From Sipunculus nudus (Eukaryota; Annelida; Sipuncula; Golfingiida; Sipunculidae): DNA of 64,000 nucleotides. The translations under genes and the position numbers were made by a program. The notes under the pieces are model-generated. The model made no database searches, was not told the origin of the DNA, and saw nothing but the letters and a program-made list of their open reading frames with translations. The DNA is taken from NCBI GenBank assembly GCA_026874595.1, contig CM049308.1, positions 95,466,624-95,530,623 of the forward strand, in the 5' to 3' direction. Positions 33,838 through 48,200 of the stretch are shown one piece after another; positions within the stretch are counted from its first letter, which is position 1; every line of letters starts with the position of its first letter.

Positions 33838-35639
33838 CGCTCTGGCCTAGTCTGTAGGCCATAGAGCACTTTACATCGGAGGGTAACACTACCTTCTACT
33901 ATATATATATATATATATATTTGAATATTTCAGTTGATTCACATTTCTAAATTGCTTGAACATTCATAGCTAATTAATCTGGTTTATAGTACCTGTCAAC
34001 AGAATGGGGTGCAGGGAGAATGGGAGGCTTAGGGGTGAGAGAGAACGGGAGAGAAAGAGAGAAAGAGAGAGAGAAAGAGCAAGAGAGAGTGAGCTAGACT
34101 GTCATGGAGAGAGAGAGAGAGAGTGAGATAAGAGAAAGAGAGAGAGAGGCTCTCTGGTAATTACTGCCTGACCCAGCCTGACCCAGACAATCACAGAGGC
34201 AGTGGCTAGGTCAGAAGTTGAACTGGTTATGTAATACTGCCCAAGCACACATTTCACTGACTTGATGATAACAATCAAGGCATGGTGCTTAAAAACTTGA
34301 ATGATATCTTCAGTTTTTGATCAATTGGTTTCAAATTTCAGATTTTAACAGATGAAATGTTTCTGTGTACATGCTGTGAAAATTAAATCCACAGCACTAA
34401 CACTAGTAACAGGAAATAAATGTCCACTTTAAGTCATGTTAATTATCATGCATGCTTTTTACAAATGAGTTAACTGTTATTCAATAATTTCACGTTGCCC
34501 ATAGCCAAAAGTACCACTAGCACAAATGATATGAGAGTTAAACTATTCATTAAAAATTAATTGGAATTATTGGGCAAAATATAATTTTAATTGAAAAATA
34601 TTAACAGTAACATTTGAAAAGATTTCTTTTAATAATATAATTGAAATAAATGATTAAAATAAATTATAAAATATATTCATGAATGCATTAATGAATAAAC
34701 TTTGAAAGTATTTGCACTCAAATTCTTTCTTTTTACCTGTATTAGTATTTGTATTAATTTTCATTGTTGAACTATTGAATTTTGATTGTACTATTGATTG
34801 TAACTACCTAGTTTTATGGCTTTAATTTATAAAAAAAATATTATATTCACATTTGAATACTTTCACATCACTGTCAAGACACTTATGACAATTATTGACA
34901 TTATAGACATCATTATGAGAACCTGTCTTTAAGAACTGATTTTTTTATCACATTTTAAAATTTTTATTTTATTTTTAATTTGTATCAGAAAAAAAGAAAA
35001 TAATCTCTACTACTAAACCAATACATGTGTTAAAAGTAACCCAAGGATAAAAACAAACTAATATATTATACAAGGAGCAAACTGGAGTTGGGAATGTTTA
35101 ATTTTATTAACTGAAATAAAGTTATCAGAAATATAAATTTTGATTATTTACCCAGAATCATGTAACAGCTGATACAGCCATGAGTCTGAATGTTATTATT
35201 CAGAATTGACATCTTTAATGAGCACTTGTCTGAGTAATTTTTTTAAATTTTTGACATATTTCATTTTTTTAAATTTTGTAATAAAAAAACCCTACAAATT
35301 AAACACCTGGAAAAGACATTTAGAATATTTAATATGATCAAATGCATCCTTGTCTATCATTTACTTGCTTCACATAATCCCTTATAGTAAACAACAATTT
35401 TATTTAATTATTTATTTTTATTTTTATGATTGAAATTTAAAAATACCCAATGGTGACTGCATGGTGTCATTAGAAATATATATATTTTCAGCAATCCATG
35501 AAAGATCCATAAAACATCAGTCATTGCAAGGTCCCTGTTACTCATTAACCATAAAATTACTTTTCCATTTATTTTTCTTAAAGTTGTTATTGTAAACCAA
35601 TAATTTTTTAAATTATTGTTTATTGTTATGTTTTTGGCC
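33838..35639. repeat. Mosaic of diverged dispersed repeats
   Basis: The stretch 34510-34740, with AATATAATTGAAATAAATGA and TTTGAAAGTATTTGCA, is related to 32870-33075. The stretch 35220-35310, with ACTTGTCTGAGTAA and GACATATTT, is related to 33200-33285. The stretch 34310-34430, with TGCTGTGAAAATTAAATC, is related to parts of R1. There are a (TA)n at 33900-33920 and a GA-rich microsatellite at about 34035-34150. There is no gene. Confidence 0.55.
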
Positions 35640-36263
35640 AAACAATTACAAGAGGAGGGGGGGGGGGGGGGTTGAATAGCTATATCCAGCTGAGTCCACC
35701 CAAGTGCTGGCTGGCTGCAGTATATGCCTCGCTTCAAGCATGAAAGGTCAATATGGGGACATATAGAGGGGCTTCAGTACAGCCTAGGTGTGACATGGTC
35801 TCATAAAAAATGTTATAAAAGCTACAGTTTTTGGTCAATTCCTTTCAAATTTCAGAATTCAGAAGCTGAAATCCTTACGTGTGCATGATATGAAAATTAA
35901 ACCAACAGTACTTACCGGGAAAAAATGTGCCATGCCCAAATTTGGGCAAAATTTTAGGTACTGATTTCATATTTATGCGAATAACTTATAAAATTTGAAA
36001 AATTCAGATCTAATTTTAGGTATACAATTGAATCTTGATTAAATGATGTTACATCCCTGAAAAAAAGTCTCTAGCTTCAGCCATTCTTATGTCAAGTGAG
36101 TTAATATATTTCCTGATTTTTTATGAGGTGCATTATGTTCCAGCCCATAACTTCAACATATTACGCAATACTGACCTAATTTTTGGTATGTACATAGAAA
36201 ATGTATGGAAGAATATGCATTTTCACTATGATCAAAATCAGATCAGTGGTTTTGATGTTAGGC
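35640..36263 (+). repeat. Dispersed repeat family R1, copy C, joined to the 24-bp satellite
   Basis: A G run (35657-35671) is followed by R1 blocks: TATGAAAATTAAACCAACAG, GTGCCATG, TTTTAGGTACTGATTTCAT, CAGATCTAATTTTAGGTATA and TTTTTGGTATGTACATAGAA. The copy ends at GTGGTTTTGATGTTAGGCAG. From there the sequence is 24-bp satellite. In copy B the same point (about 32566) continues as R1, so the junction truncates R1. Confidence 0.65.
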
Positions 36264-39200
36264 AGACAGTTCAGAACATCCGGTGACACACAGTTAAGAA
36301 CATCAGGTGACAGACAGTTCAGGTTATCTGGTGAGAGACAGTTCAGCACATTACACAACGGACTGTTCATTATATCAGGTGACACACAGTTCAGGACATC
36401 TGATGACAGACAGTTCAGAACATCAGGTGACAGACAAATCAGGACATCATGTGACACAGTTCAAAACATCAGGTGACTGACAGTTAAGAACATCAGATGA
36501 CAGACAGTTAAGGAAATCTGGTGACAAACAGTTAAGATCATCAGGTGACTGACAGAATATCTGGTGACAGACAGTTCAGGACATCAGGTGAAAGACATTT
36601 CAAAACATCGGATGACAGACAGTTTAGGATATCTGGTGACAGAAAGTTCAAAATTACACAACAGACAGTAATTATATCAGGCGACACACAGTTTAAGACC
36701 GCTGGTGACAGACAGTTCAGAACATCAGGTGACAGACAGTTGAGGACCTATGGTGACAGGCAGTTAAGAAAATCAGGTGAAAGACACTCCAAAACATCAG
36801 GTGACAGACACTCCAGAACATCAGGTCACAGACAGTTCTAAAAATTTTACATGACAGACAGTTCATTACAGAAGGTGCCAGACAGTTCGGGGCATCAGGT
36901 AACAGACGGTACAGAACATCAGGTTCCAGACTTTTAAGTAAAACAGATGTGACATATAGTGAAGAACGTCAGGTGACAGACAGTTCAGGACAAATGGTCA
37001 CAGACAGAAAAGAACATCTGGTGTCAGACAATTCAGGACATCTGGTGACACAGTTCATAACATCAGGTGACAAACAGTTCGGGATATTTGGTGACAGACA
37101 GATAAGAACATCAGGTAACAGAGAGTTCAGGACATCAGGTTATAGACAGTTCAGGACATCTGGTGACAGATGTTGCAGGATATTACACAACAGACAGTTC
37201 ATTATATAAGGTGACAGACAGTTCAGGACATCTGGTGACAGTTCAAAACATCTAGTTACCAACAGTTCAGGGCATCAGGTGACAAACAGTTCAGATTATT
37301 ACACCACAGACAATTCATTATATCAGGTGACACACGGTTCAGGACATCCGGTGACAGACAGTTCAAAACATCCAGTGACCGACAGATGGTGACCGACATC
37401 AGGTTATAGACAGATAGGTGACAAAACAGTTCAGGACATCTAGCTGGTGACAGACAGCACAGAACATCTGGTGATAGACAATACAGGACATCTTGTGACA
37501 GACAGTTCAGGACATCTTGTGACAGACAGTTCAGGACATCAGATGCCACAGTTCAGGTCATCTGGTGACAGAAACTTCAAAACATCTAGAGAGCGACAGT
37601 TGAGGGCATCAGGTGAAAGACATTTCAGATTATTACACAACAGACAGTTCATTATATCAGGTGACACAAAGTTCAGGACATCAGGTGACAGAGAACTCAG
37701 GACATCAGGTAACTGACAGTTCAGAACATCAGGTGACAGACAGTTCAGGATATCTGGTGACAAACAGTTAAGAACATCAGGTGACAGACAGTTCAGGATA
37801 TCTGGTGAGAGACAGTTCCGAACATTTCACAACAGACTGTTCATTATATCAGGTGACACAGTTCAGGACATCTGGTGACAGAGAGTTAAGAACATCAGGT
37901 GACAGACAATTCAGGACATCAGGTGACAGACAGTTTAGAACATCAGGTGATAGACAATTCAGGACATCAGGTGACACAGTTCAGAACATCAAGACTTTTC
38001 AGGATATCAGGTGACAGACAGTTCAGGATATCTGGTGACAGACAGTTCAGGACATCAGGTGAAAGACATTTCAGAACAAATGGTGACAGACAGGTAAGAA
38101 TGTTAGGTGACAGACAGTTCAGGACATCCAGTTAGACAGTTCAGAACAACATGTGACAGAAAGTTCAGGACATCTGCTGACAGACGGTGCAGGATATTAC
38201 ACAACAGACAGTTCATTATATAAGGTGACACACAGTTCAGGATGTCTGGGAAAAGATAGTTCAGGCCAACTTGTGACAAACAGTTCAGAACATCAGGTAA
38301 CAGACAGTACAGGACATCAGGTTACAGACTTTTAAGTACATCTGATGTGACAGATAGTAAAGAACGTCAGGTGACAGACAGTTCAGGACCTATGGTGACA
38401 GACAGGAAAGAACATCAGGTGACAGACAGTTCAGAAAATCTGGTGACACAGTTCATAACATCAGGTGACAAACAGTTCAGGATATCTGGTGACAGACAGT
38501 TGAGAACATCAGGTGACAGAAAGTTCAGAACATCAGGTAACAGACAGTTAAGGACATCAGGTTAAAGACAGTTCTGGACATCTGGTGACACATAGTTCAG
38601 ACCAAATGATGACAGACAGTTCAGAACATCAGGTAACAGACAGTTAAGGACATCAGGTTAAAGACAGTTCTGGACATCTGGTGACAGACAGCACAGAACA
38701 TCTGGTGATAGACAATACAGGACATCTTGTGACAGACAGTTCAGGACATCTTGTGACAGACAGTTCAGGACATCAGATGCCACAGTTCAGGTCATCTGGT
38801 GACAGAAACTTCAAAACATCTAGAGAGCGACAGTTGAAGCCATCAGGTGAAAGACATTTCAGATTATTACACAACAGACAGTTCATTATATCAGGTGACA
38901 CAAAGTTCAGGACATCAGGTGACAGACAGTTCAGGACATCAGGTGACAGACAGTTCAGAACATCAGGTGACACAGTTCATAACATCAGGTGGCAAACAGT
39001 TCAGGATATCTGGTGACAGACAGTTGAGAACATCAGGTGACAGAAAGTTCAGAACATCAGGTAACAGACAGTTAAGGACATCAGGTTAAAGACAGTTCTG
39101 GACATCTGGTGACAGACAGCACAGAACATCTGGTGATAGACAATACAGGACATCTTGTGACAGACAGTTCAGGACATCTTGTGACAGACAGTTCAGGACA

Positions 39201-42200
39201 TCAGATGCCACAGTTCAGGTCATCTGGTGACAGAAACTTCAAAACATCTAGAGAGCGACAGTTGAGGGCATCAGGTGAAAGACATTTCAGATTATTACAC
39301 AACAGACAGTTCATTATATCAGGTGACCCAAAGTTCAGGACATCAGGTGACAGAGAACTCAGGACATCAGGTAACTGACAGTTCAGAACATCAGGTGACA
39401 GACAGTTCAGGATATCTGGTGACAAACATTTAAGAACATCAGGTGACAGACAGTTCAGGATATCTGGTGAGAGACAGTTCCGAACATTTCACAACAGACT
39501 GTTCATTATATCAGGTGACACAGTTCAGGACATCTGGTGACAGAGAGTTAAGAACATCAGGTGACAGACAATTCAGGACATCAGGTGACAGACAGTTTAG
39601 AACATCAGGTGATAGACAATTCAGGACATCAGGTGACACAGTTCAGAACATCAAGACTTTTCAGGATATCAGGTGACAGACAGTTCAGGATATCTGGTGA
39701 CAGACAGTTCAGGACATCAGGTGAAAGACATTTCAGAACAAATGGTGACAGACAGGTAAGAATGTTAGGTGACAGACAGTTCAGGACATCCAGTTAGACA
39801 GTTCAGAACAACATGTGACAGAAAGTTCAGGACATCTGCTGACAGACGGTGCAGGATATTACACAACAGACAGTTCATTATATAAGGTGACACACAGTTC
39901 AGGATGTCTGGGAAAAGATAGTTCAGGCCAACTTGTGACAAACAGTTCAGAACATCAGGTAACAGACAGTACAGGACATCAGGTTACAGACTTTTAAGTA
40001 CATCTGATGTGACAGATAGTAAAGAACGTCAGGTGACAGACAGTTCAGGACCTATGGTGACAGACAGGAAAGAACATCAGGTGACAGACAGTTCAGAAAA
40101 TCTGGTGACACAGTTCATAACATCAGGTGACAAACAGTTCAGGATATCTGGTGACAGACAGTTGAGAACATCAGGTGACAGAAAGTTCAGAACATCAGGT
40201 AACAGACAGTTAAGGACATCAGGTTAAAGACAGTTCTGGACATCTGGTGACACATAGTTCAGACCAAATGATGACAGACAGTTCAGAACATCAGGTAACA
40301 GACAGTTAAGGACATCAGGTTAAAGACAGTTCTGGACATCTGGTGACAGACAGCACAGAACATCTGGTGATAGACAATACAGGACATCTTGTGACAGACA
40401 GTTCAGGACATCTTGTGACAGACAGTTCAGGACATCAGATGCCACAGTTCAGGTCATCTGGTGACAGAAACTTCAAAACATCTAGAGAGCGACAGTTGAA
40501 GCCATCAGGTGAAAGACATTTCAGATTATTACACAACAGACAGTTCATTATATCAGGTGACACAAAGTTCAGGACATCAGGTGACAGACAGTTCAGGACA
40601 TCAGGTGACAGACAGTTCAGAACATCAGGTGACACAGTTCATAACATCAGGTGGCAAACAGTTCAGGATATCTGGTGACAGACAGTTGAGAACATCAGGT
40701 GACAGAAAGTTCAGAACATCAGGTAACAGACAGTTAAGGACATCAGGTTAAAGACAGTTCTGGACATCTGGTGACAGACAGCACAGAACATCTGGTGATA
40801 GACAATACAGGACATCTTGTGACAGACAGTTCAGGACATCTTGTGACAGACAGTTCAGGACATCAGATGCCACAGTTCAGGTCATCTGGTGACAGAAACT
40901 TCAAAACATCTAGAGAGCGACAGTTGAGGGCATCAGGTGAAAGACATTTCAGATTATTACACAACAGACAGTTCATTATATCAGGTGACCCAAAGTTCAG
41001 GACATCAGGTGACAGAGAACTCAGGACATCAGGTAACTGACAGTTCAGAACATCAGGTGACAGACAGTTCAGGATATCTGGTGACAAACAGTTAAGAACA
41101 TCAGGTGACAGACAGTTCAGGATATCTGGTGAGAGACAGTTCCGAACATTTCACAACAGACTGTTCATTATATCAGGTGACACAGTTCAGGACATCTGGT
41201 GACAGAGAGTTAAGAACATCAGGTGACAGACAATTCAGGACATCAGGTGACAGACAGTTTAGAACATCAGGTGATAGACAATTCAGGACATCAGGTGACA
41301 CAGTTCAGAACATCAAGACTTTTCAGGATATCAGGTGACAGACAGTTCAGGATATCTGGTGACAGACAGTTCAGGACATCAGGTGAAAGACATTTCAGAA
41401 CAAATGGTGACAGACAGGTAAGAATGTTAGGTGACAGACAGTTCAGGACATCCAGTTAGACAGTTCAGAACAACATGTGACAGAAAGTTCAGGACATCTG
41501 CTGACAGACGGTGCAGGATATTACACAACAGACAGTTCATTATATAAGGTGACACACAGTTCAGGATGTCTGGGAAAAGATAGTTCAGGCCAACTTGTGA
41601 CAAACAGTTCAGAACATCAGGTAACAGACAGTACAGGACATCAGGTTACAGACTTTTAAGTACATCTGATGTGACAGATAGTAAAGAACGTCAGGTGACA
41701 GACAGTTCAGGACCTATGGTGACAGACAGGAAAGAACATCAGGTGACAGACAGTTCAGAAAATCTGGTGACACAGTTCATAACATCAGGTGACAAACAGT
41801 TCAGGATATCTGGTGACAGACAGTTGAGAACATCAGGTGACAGAAAGTTCAGAACATCAGGTAACAGACAGTTAAGGACATCAGGTTAAAGACAGTTCTG
41901 GACATCTGGTGACACATAGTTCAGACCAAATGATGACAGACAGTTCAGAACATCAGGTAACAGACAGTTAAGGACATCAGGTTAAAGACAGTTCTGGACA
42001 TCTGGTGACAGACAGCACAGAACATCTGGTGATAGACAATACAGGACATCTTGTGACAGACAGTTCAGGACATCTTGTGACAGACAGTTCAGGACATCAG
42101 ATGCCACAGTTCAGGTCATCTGGTGACAGAAACTTCAAAACATCTAGAGAGCGACAGTTGAGGGCATCAGGTGAAAGACATTTCAGATTATTACACAACA

Positions 42201-45200
42201 GACAGTTCATTATATCAGGTGACCCAAAGTTCAGGACATCAGGTGACAGAGAACTCAGGACATCAGGTAACTGACAGTTCAGAACATCAGGTGACAGACA
42301 GTTCAGGATATCTGGTGACAAACAGTTAAGAACATCAGGTGACAGACAGTTCAGGATATCTGGTGAGAGACAGTTCCGAACATTTCACAACAGACTGTTC
42401 ATTATATCAGGTGACACAGTTCAGGACATCTGGTGACAGAGAGTTAAGAACATCAGGTGACAGACAATTCAGGACATCAGGTGACAGACAGTTTAGAACA
42501 TCAGGTGATAGACAATTCAGGACATCAGGTGACACAGTTCAGAACATCAAGACTTTTCAGGATATCAGGTGACAGACAGTTAAGGATATCTGGTGACAGA
42601 CAGTTCAGGACATCAGGTGAAAGACATTTCAGAACAAATGGTGACAGACAGGTAAGAATGTTAGGTGACAGACAGTTCAGGACATCCAGTTAGACAGTTC
42701 AGAACAACATGTGACAGAAAGTTCAGGACATCTGCTGACAGACGGTGCAGGATATTACACAACAGACAGTTCATTATATAAGGTGACACACAGTTCAGGA
42801 TGTCTGGGAAAAGATAGTTCAGGCCAACTTGTGACAAACAGTTCAGAACATCAGGTAACAGACAGTACAGGACATCAGGTTACAGACTTTTAAGTACATC
42901 TGATGTGACAGATAGTAAAGAACGTCAGGTGACAGACAGTTCAGGACCTATGGTGACAGACAGGAAAGAACATCAGGTGACAGACAGTTCAGAAAATCTG
43001 GTGACACAGTTCATAACATCAGGTGACAAACAGTTCAGGATATCTGGTGACAGACAGTTGAGAACATCAGGTGACAGAAAGTTCAGAACATCAGGTAACA
43101 GACAGTTAAGGACATCAGGTTAAAGACAGTTCTGGACATCTGGTGACACATAGTTCAGACCAAATGATGACAGACAGTTCAGAACATCAGGTAACAGACA
43201 GTTAAGGACATCAGGTTAAAGACAGTTCTGGACATCTGGTGACAGACAGCACAGAACATCTGGTGATAGACAATACAGGACATCTTGTGACAGACAGTTC
43301 AGGACATCTTGTGACAGACAGTTCAGGACATCAGATGCCACAGTTCAGGTCATCTGGTGACAGAAACTTCAAAACATCTAGAGAGCGACAGTTGAGGGCA
43401 TCAGGTGAAAGACATTTCAGATTATTACACAACAGACAGTTCATTATATCAGGTGACCCAAAGTTCAGGACATCAGGTGACAGAGAACTCAGGACATCAG
43501 GTAACTGACAGTTCAGAACATCAGGTGACAGACAGTTCAGGATATCTGGTGACAAACAGTTAAGAACATCAGGTGACAGACAGTTCAGGATATCTGGTGA
43601 GAGACAGTTCCGAACATTTCACAACAGACTGTTCATTATATCAGGTGACACAGTTCAGGACATCTGGTGACAGAGAGTTAAGAACATCAGGTGACAGACA
43701 ATTCAGGACATCAGGTGACAGACAGTTTAGAACATCAGGTGATAGACAATTCAGGACATCAGGTGACACAGTTCAGAACATCAAGACTTTTCAGGATATC
43801 AGGTGACAGACAGTTCAGGATATCTGGTGACAGACAGTTCAGGACATCAGGTGAAAGACATTTCAGAACAAATGGTGACAGACAGGTAAGAATGTTAGGT
43901 GACAGACAGTTCAGGACATCCAGTTAGACAGTTCAGAACAACATGTGACAGAAAGTTCAGGACATCTGCTGACAGACGGTGCAGGATATTACACAACAGA
44001 CAGTTCATTATATAAGGTGACACACAGTTCAGGATGTCTGGGAAAAGATAGTTCAGGCCAACTTGTGACAAACAGTTCAGAACATCAGGTAACAGACAGT
44101 ACAGGACATCAGGTTACAGACTTTTAAGTACATCTGATGTGACAGATAGTAAAGAACGTCAGGTGACAGACAGTTCAGGACCTATGGTGACAGACAGGAA
44201 AGAATATCAGGTGACAGACAGTTCAGAAAATCTGGTGACACAGTTCATAACATCAGGTGACAAACAGTTCAGGATATCTGGTGACAGACAGTTGAGAACA
44301 TCAGGTGACAGAAAGTTCAGAACATCAGGTAACAGACAGTTAAGGACATCAGGTTAAAGACAGTTCTGGACATCTGGTGACACATAGTTCAGACCAAATG
44401 ATGACAGACAGTTCAGAACATCAGGTAACAGACAGTTAAGGACATCAGGTTAAAGACAGTTCTGGACATCTGGTGACAGACAGCACAGAACATCTGGTGA
44501 TAGACAATACAGGACATCTTGTGACAGACAGTTCAGGACATCTTGTGACAGACAGTTCAGGACATCAGATGCCACAGTTCAGGTCATCTGGTGACAGAAA
44601 CTTCAAAACATCTAGAGAGCGACAGTTGAGGGCATCAGGTGAAAGACATTTCAGATTATTACACAACAGACAGTTCATTATATCAGGTGACACAAAGTTC
44701 AGGACATCAGGTGACAGACAGTTCAGGACATCAGGTGACAGAGAACTCAGGACATCAGGTAACTGACAGTTCAGAATATCAGGTAACAGACAGTTCAGGA
44801 TATCTGGTGACAAACAGTTAAGAACATCAGGTGACAGACAGTTCAGGATATCTGGTGAGAGACAGTTCCGAACATTTCACAACAGACTGTTCATTATATC
44901 AGGTGACACAGTTCAGGACATCTGGTGACAGAGAGTTAAGAACATCAGGTGACAGACAATTCAGGACATCAGGTGACAGACAGTTTAGAACATCAGGTGA
45001 TAGACAATTCAGGACATCAGGTGACACAGTTCAGAACATCAAGACTTTTCAGGATATCAGGTGACAGACAGTTCAGGATATCTGGTGACAGACAGTTCAG
45101 GACATCAGGTGAAAGACATTTCAGAACAAATGGTGACAGACAGGTAAGAATGTTAGGTGACAGACAGTTCAGGACATCCAGTTAGACAGTTCAGAACAAC

Positions 45201-48200
45201 ATGTGACAGAAAGTTCAGGACATCTGGTGTCAGACGGTGCAGGATATTTCACAACAGACAGTTCATTATATAAGGTGACACACAGTTCAGGACGTCTTGG
45301 AACAGACAGTACAGGACATCAGGTTACAGACTTTTAAGTACATCTGATGTGACAGATAGTAAAGAACGTCAGGTGACAGACAGTTCAGGACCTATGGTGA
45401 CAGACAGGAAAGAACATCAGGTGACAGACAGTTCAGAACATCTGGTAACACAGTTCATAACATCAGGTGACAAACAGTTCAGGATATCTGGTGACAGACA
45501 GTTGAGAACATCAGGTGACAGAAAGTTCAGAACATCAGGTAACAGACAGTTAAGGACATCAGGTTAAAGACAGTTCTGGACATCTGGTGACAGACAGCAC
45601 AGAACATCTGGTGATAGACAATACAGGACATCTTGTGACAGACAGTTCAGGACATCTTGTGACAGACAGTTTAGAACATCAGGTGATAGACAATTCAGGA
45701 CATCAGGTGACACAGTTCAGAACATCAAGACTTTTCAGGATATCAGGTGACAGACAGTTCAGGATATCTGGTGACAGACAGTTCAGGACATCAGGTGAAA
45801 GACATTTCAGAACAAATGGTGACAGACAGGTTAGAATGTTAGGTGACAGACAGTTCAGGACATCCAGTTAGACAGTTCAGAACAACATGTGACAGAAAGT
45901 TCAGGACATCTGGTGACAGACGGTGCAGGATATTTCACAACAGACAGTTCATTATATAAGGTGACACACAGTTCAGGACGTCTGGGAACAGATAGTTCAG
46001 GCCAACTATTGACAAACAGTTCAGAACATCAGGTAACAGACAGTACAGGACATCAGGTTACAGATTTTTAAGTACATCTGATGTGACAGATAGTAAAGAA
46101 CGTCAGGTGACAGACAGTTCAGGACCTATGGTGACAGACAGGAAAGAACATCAGGTGACAGACAGTTCAGAACATCTGGTGACACAGTTCATAACATCAG
46201 GTGGCAAACAGTTCAGGATATCTGGTGACAGACAGTTGAGAACATCAGGTGACAGAAAGTTCAGAACATCAGGTAACAGACAGTTAAGGACATCAGGTTA
46301 AAGACAGTTCTGGACATCTGGTGACAGACAGCACAGAACATCTGGTGATAGACAATACAGGACATCTTGTGACAGACAGTTCAGGACATCTTGTGACAGA
46401 CAGTTCAGGACATCAGATGCCACAGTTCAGGTCATCTGGTGACAGAAACTTCAAAACATCTAGAGAGCGACAGTTGAGAGCATCAGGTGAAAGACATTTC
46501 AGATTATTACACAACAGACAGTTCATTATATCAGGTGACACAAAGTTCAGGACATCAGGTGACAGAGAACTCAGGACATCAGGTAACTGACAGTTCAGAA
46601 CATCAGGTGACAGACAGTTCAGGATATCTGGTGACAAACAGTTAAGAACATCAGGTGACAGACAGTTCAGGATATCTGGTGAGAGACAGTTCCGAAAATT
46701 TCACAACAGACTGTTCATTATATCAGGTGACACAGTTCAGGACATCTGGTGACAGAGAGTTAAGAACATCAGGTGACAGACAGTTAAGGACATCAGGTTA
46801 AAGACAGTTCTGGACATCTGGTGACAGATAGTTCAGACCAAATGGTGACAGACAGTTCAGAACATCAGGTAACAGACAATTAAGGACATCAGGTGACAGA
46901 CAGTTCAGGATATCTGGTGACAGACAGTTCAGGACATCAGTTGAAAGACATTTCAGAACAAATGGTGACAGACAGGTAAGAATGTTAGGTGACAGACAGT
47001 TCAGGACATCCAGTTAGACAGTTCAGAACAACATGTGACAGAAAGTTCAGGACATCTGGTGTCAGACGGTGCAGGATATTTCACAACAGACAGTTCATTA
47101 TATAAGGTGACACACAGTTCAGGACGTCTTGGAACAGACAGTACAGGACATCAGGTTACAGACTTTTAAGTACATCTGATGTGACAGATAGTAAAGAACG
47201 TCAGGTGACAGACAGTTCAGGACCTATGGTGACAGACAGGAAAGAACATCAGGTGACAGACAGTTCAGAACATCTGGTAACACAGTTCATAACATCAGGT
47301 GACAAACAGTTCAGGATATCTGGTGACAGACAGTTGAGAACATCAGGTGACAGAAAGTTCAGAACATCAGGTAACAGACAGTTAAGGACATCAGGTTAAA
47401 GACAGTTCTGGACATCTGGTGACAGATAGTTCAGACCAAATGGTGACAGACAGTTCAGAACATCAGGTAACAGACAATTAAGGACATCAGGTTAAAGATA
47501 GTTCAGGACATCTATTGACAGATAGTTCAGACCAAATGGTGACAGACAGTTGAGAACATCAGGTGACAGACAGTTCAGAACATCAAGTAACAGACAGTTA
47601 AGGACACCAGGTGACAGACAGTTCAGGACATCTGATGACAGATGGTGCAGGATATTTCACAACAGACAGTTCATTATATAAGGTGACACACAGTTAAGGA
47701 CATCAGGTGACCAACAGTTCAGGGTATCAGGTGACAGTTCTGAACATTACACAACAGACAGTGTATTATTTAAGGTGACACACAGTTAAGGACATCAGGT
47801 GACACAGTTCAGGGTATCAGGTGACAGTTCAGAACATTACACAACAGACAGTGTATTATATAAGGTGACACACAGTTAAGGTCTTAAGGACATCAGGTGA
47901 CACAGTTCAGAACTTCAGGTGACAGACAATTCAGGACATCAGGTTATACAGTTCAGGACCTCAGGTCACAGACAGTTCAGGATTTTACATGACAGACAGT
48001 TCATTACAGAAGGTGCCAGACAGTTCTGGGCATCAGGTAACAGACAGTACAGAACATCAGGTTCCAGACTTTTAAGTAAAACGGATGTGACATATAGTGA
48101 AGAACGTCAGGTGACAGACAGTTCAGGACAAATGGTCACAGACAGAAAAGAACATCAGGTGTCAGACAATTCAGGACATCTGGTGACACAGTTCATAACA

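Noticed and set aside
33449-33869. Two minus-strand ORFs of 94 and 71 codons
   Set aside because: They cross the TIR arm, the TA tract and the foldback arms and read dinucleotide and homopolymer sequence.
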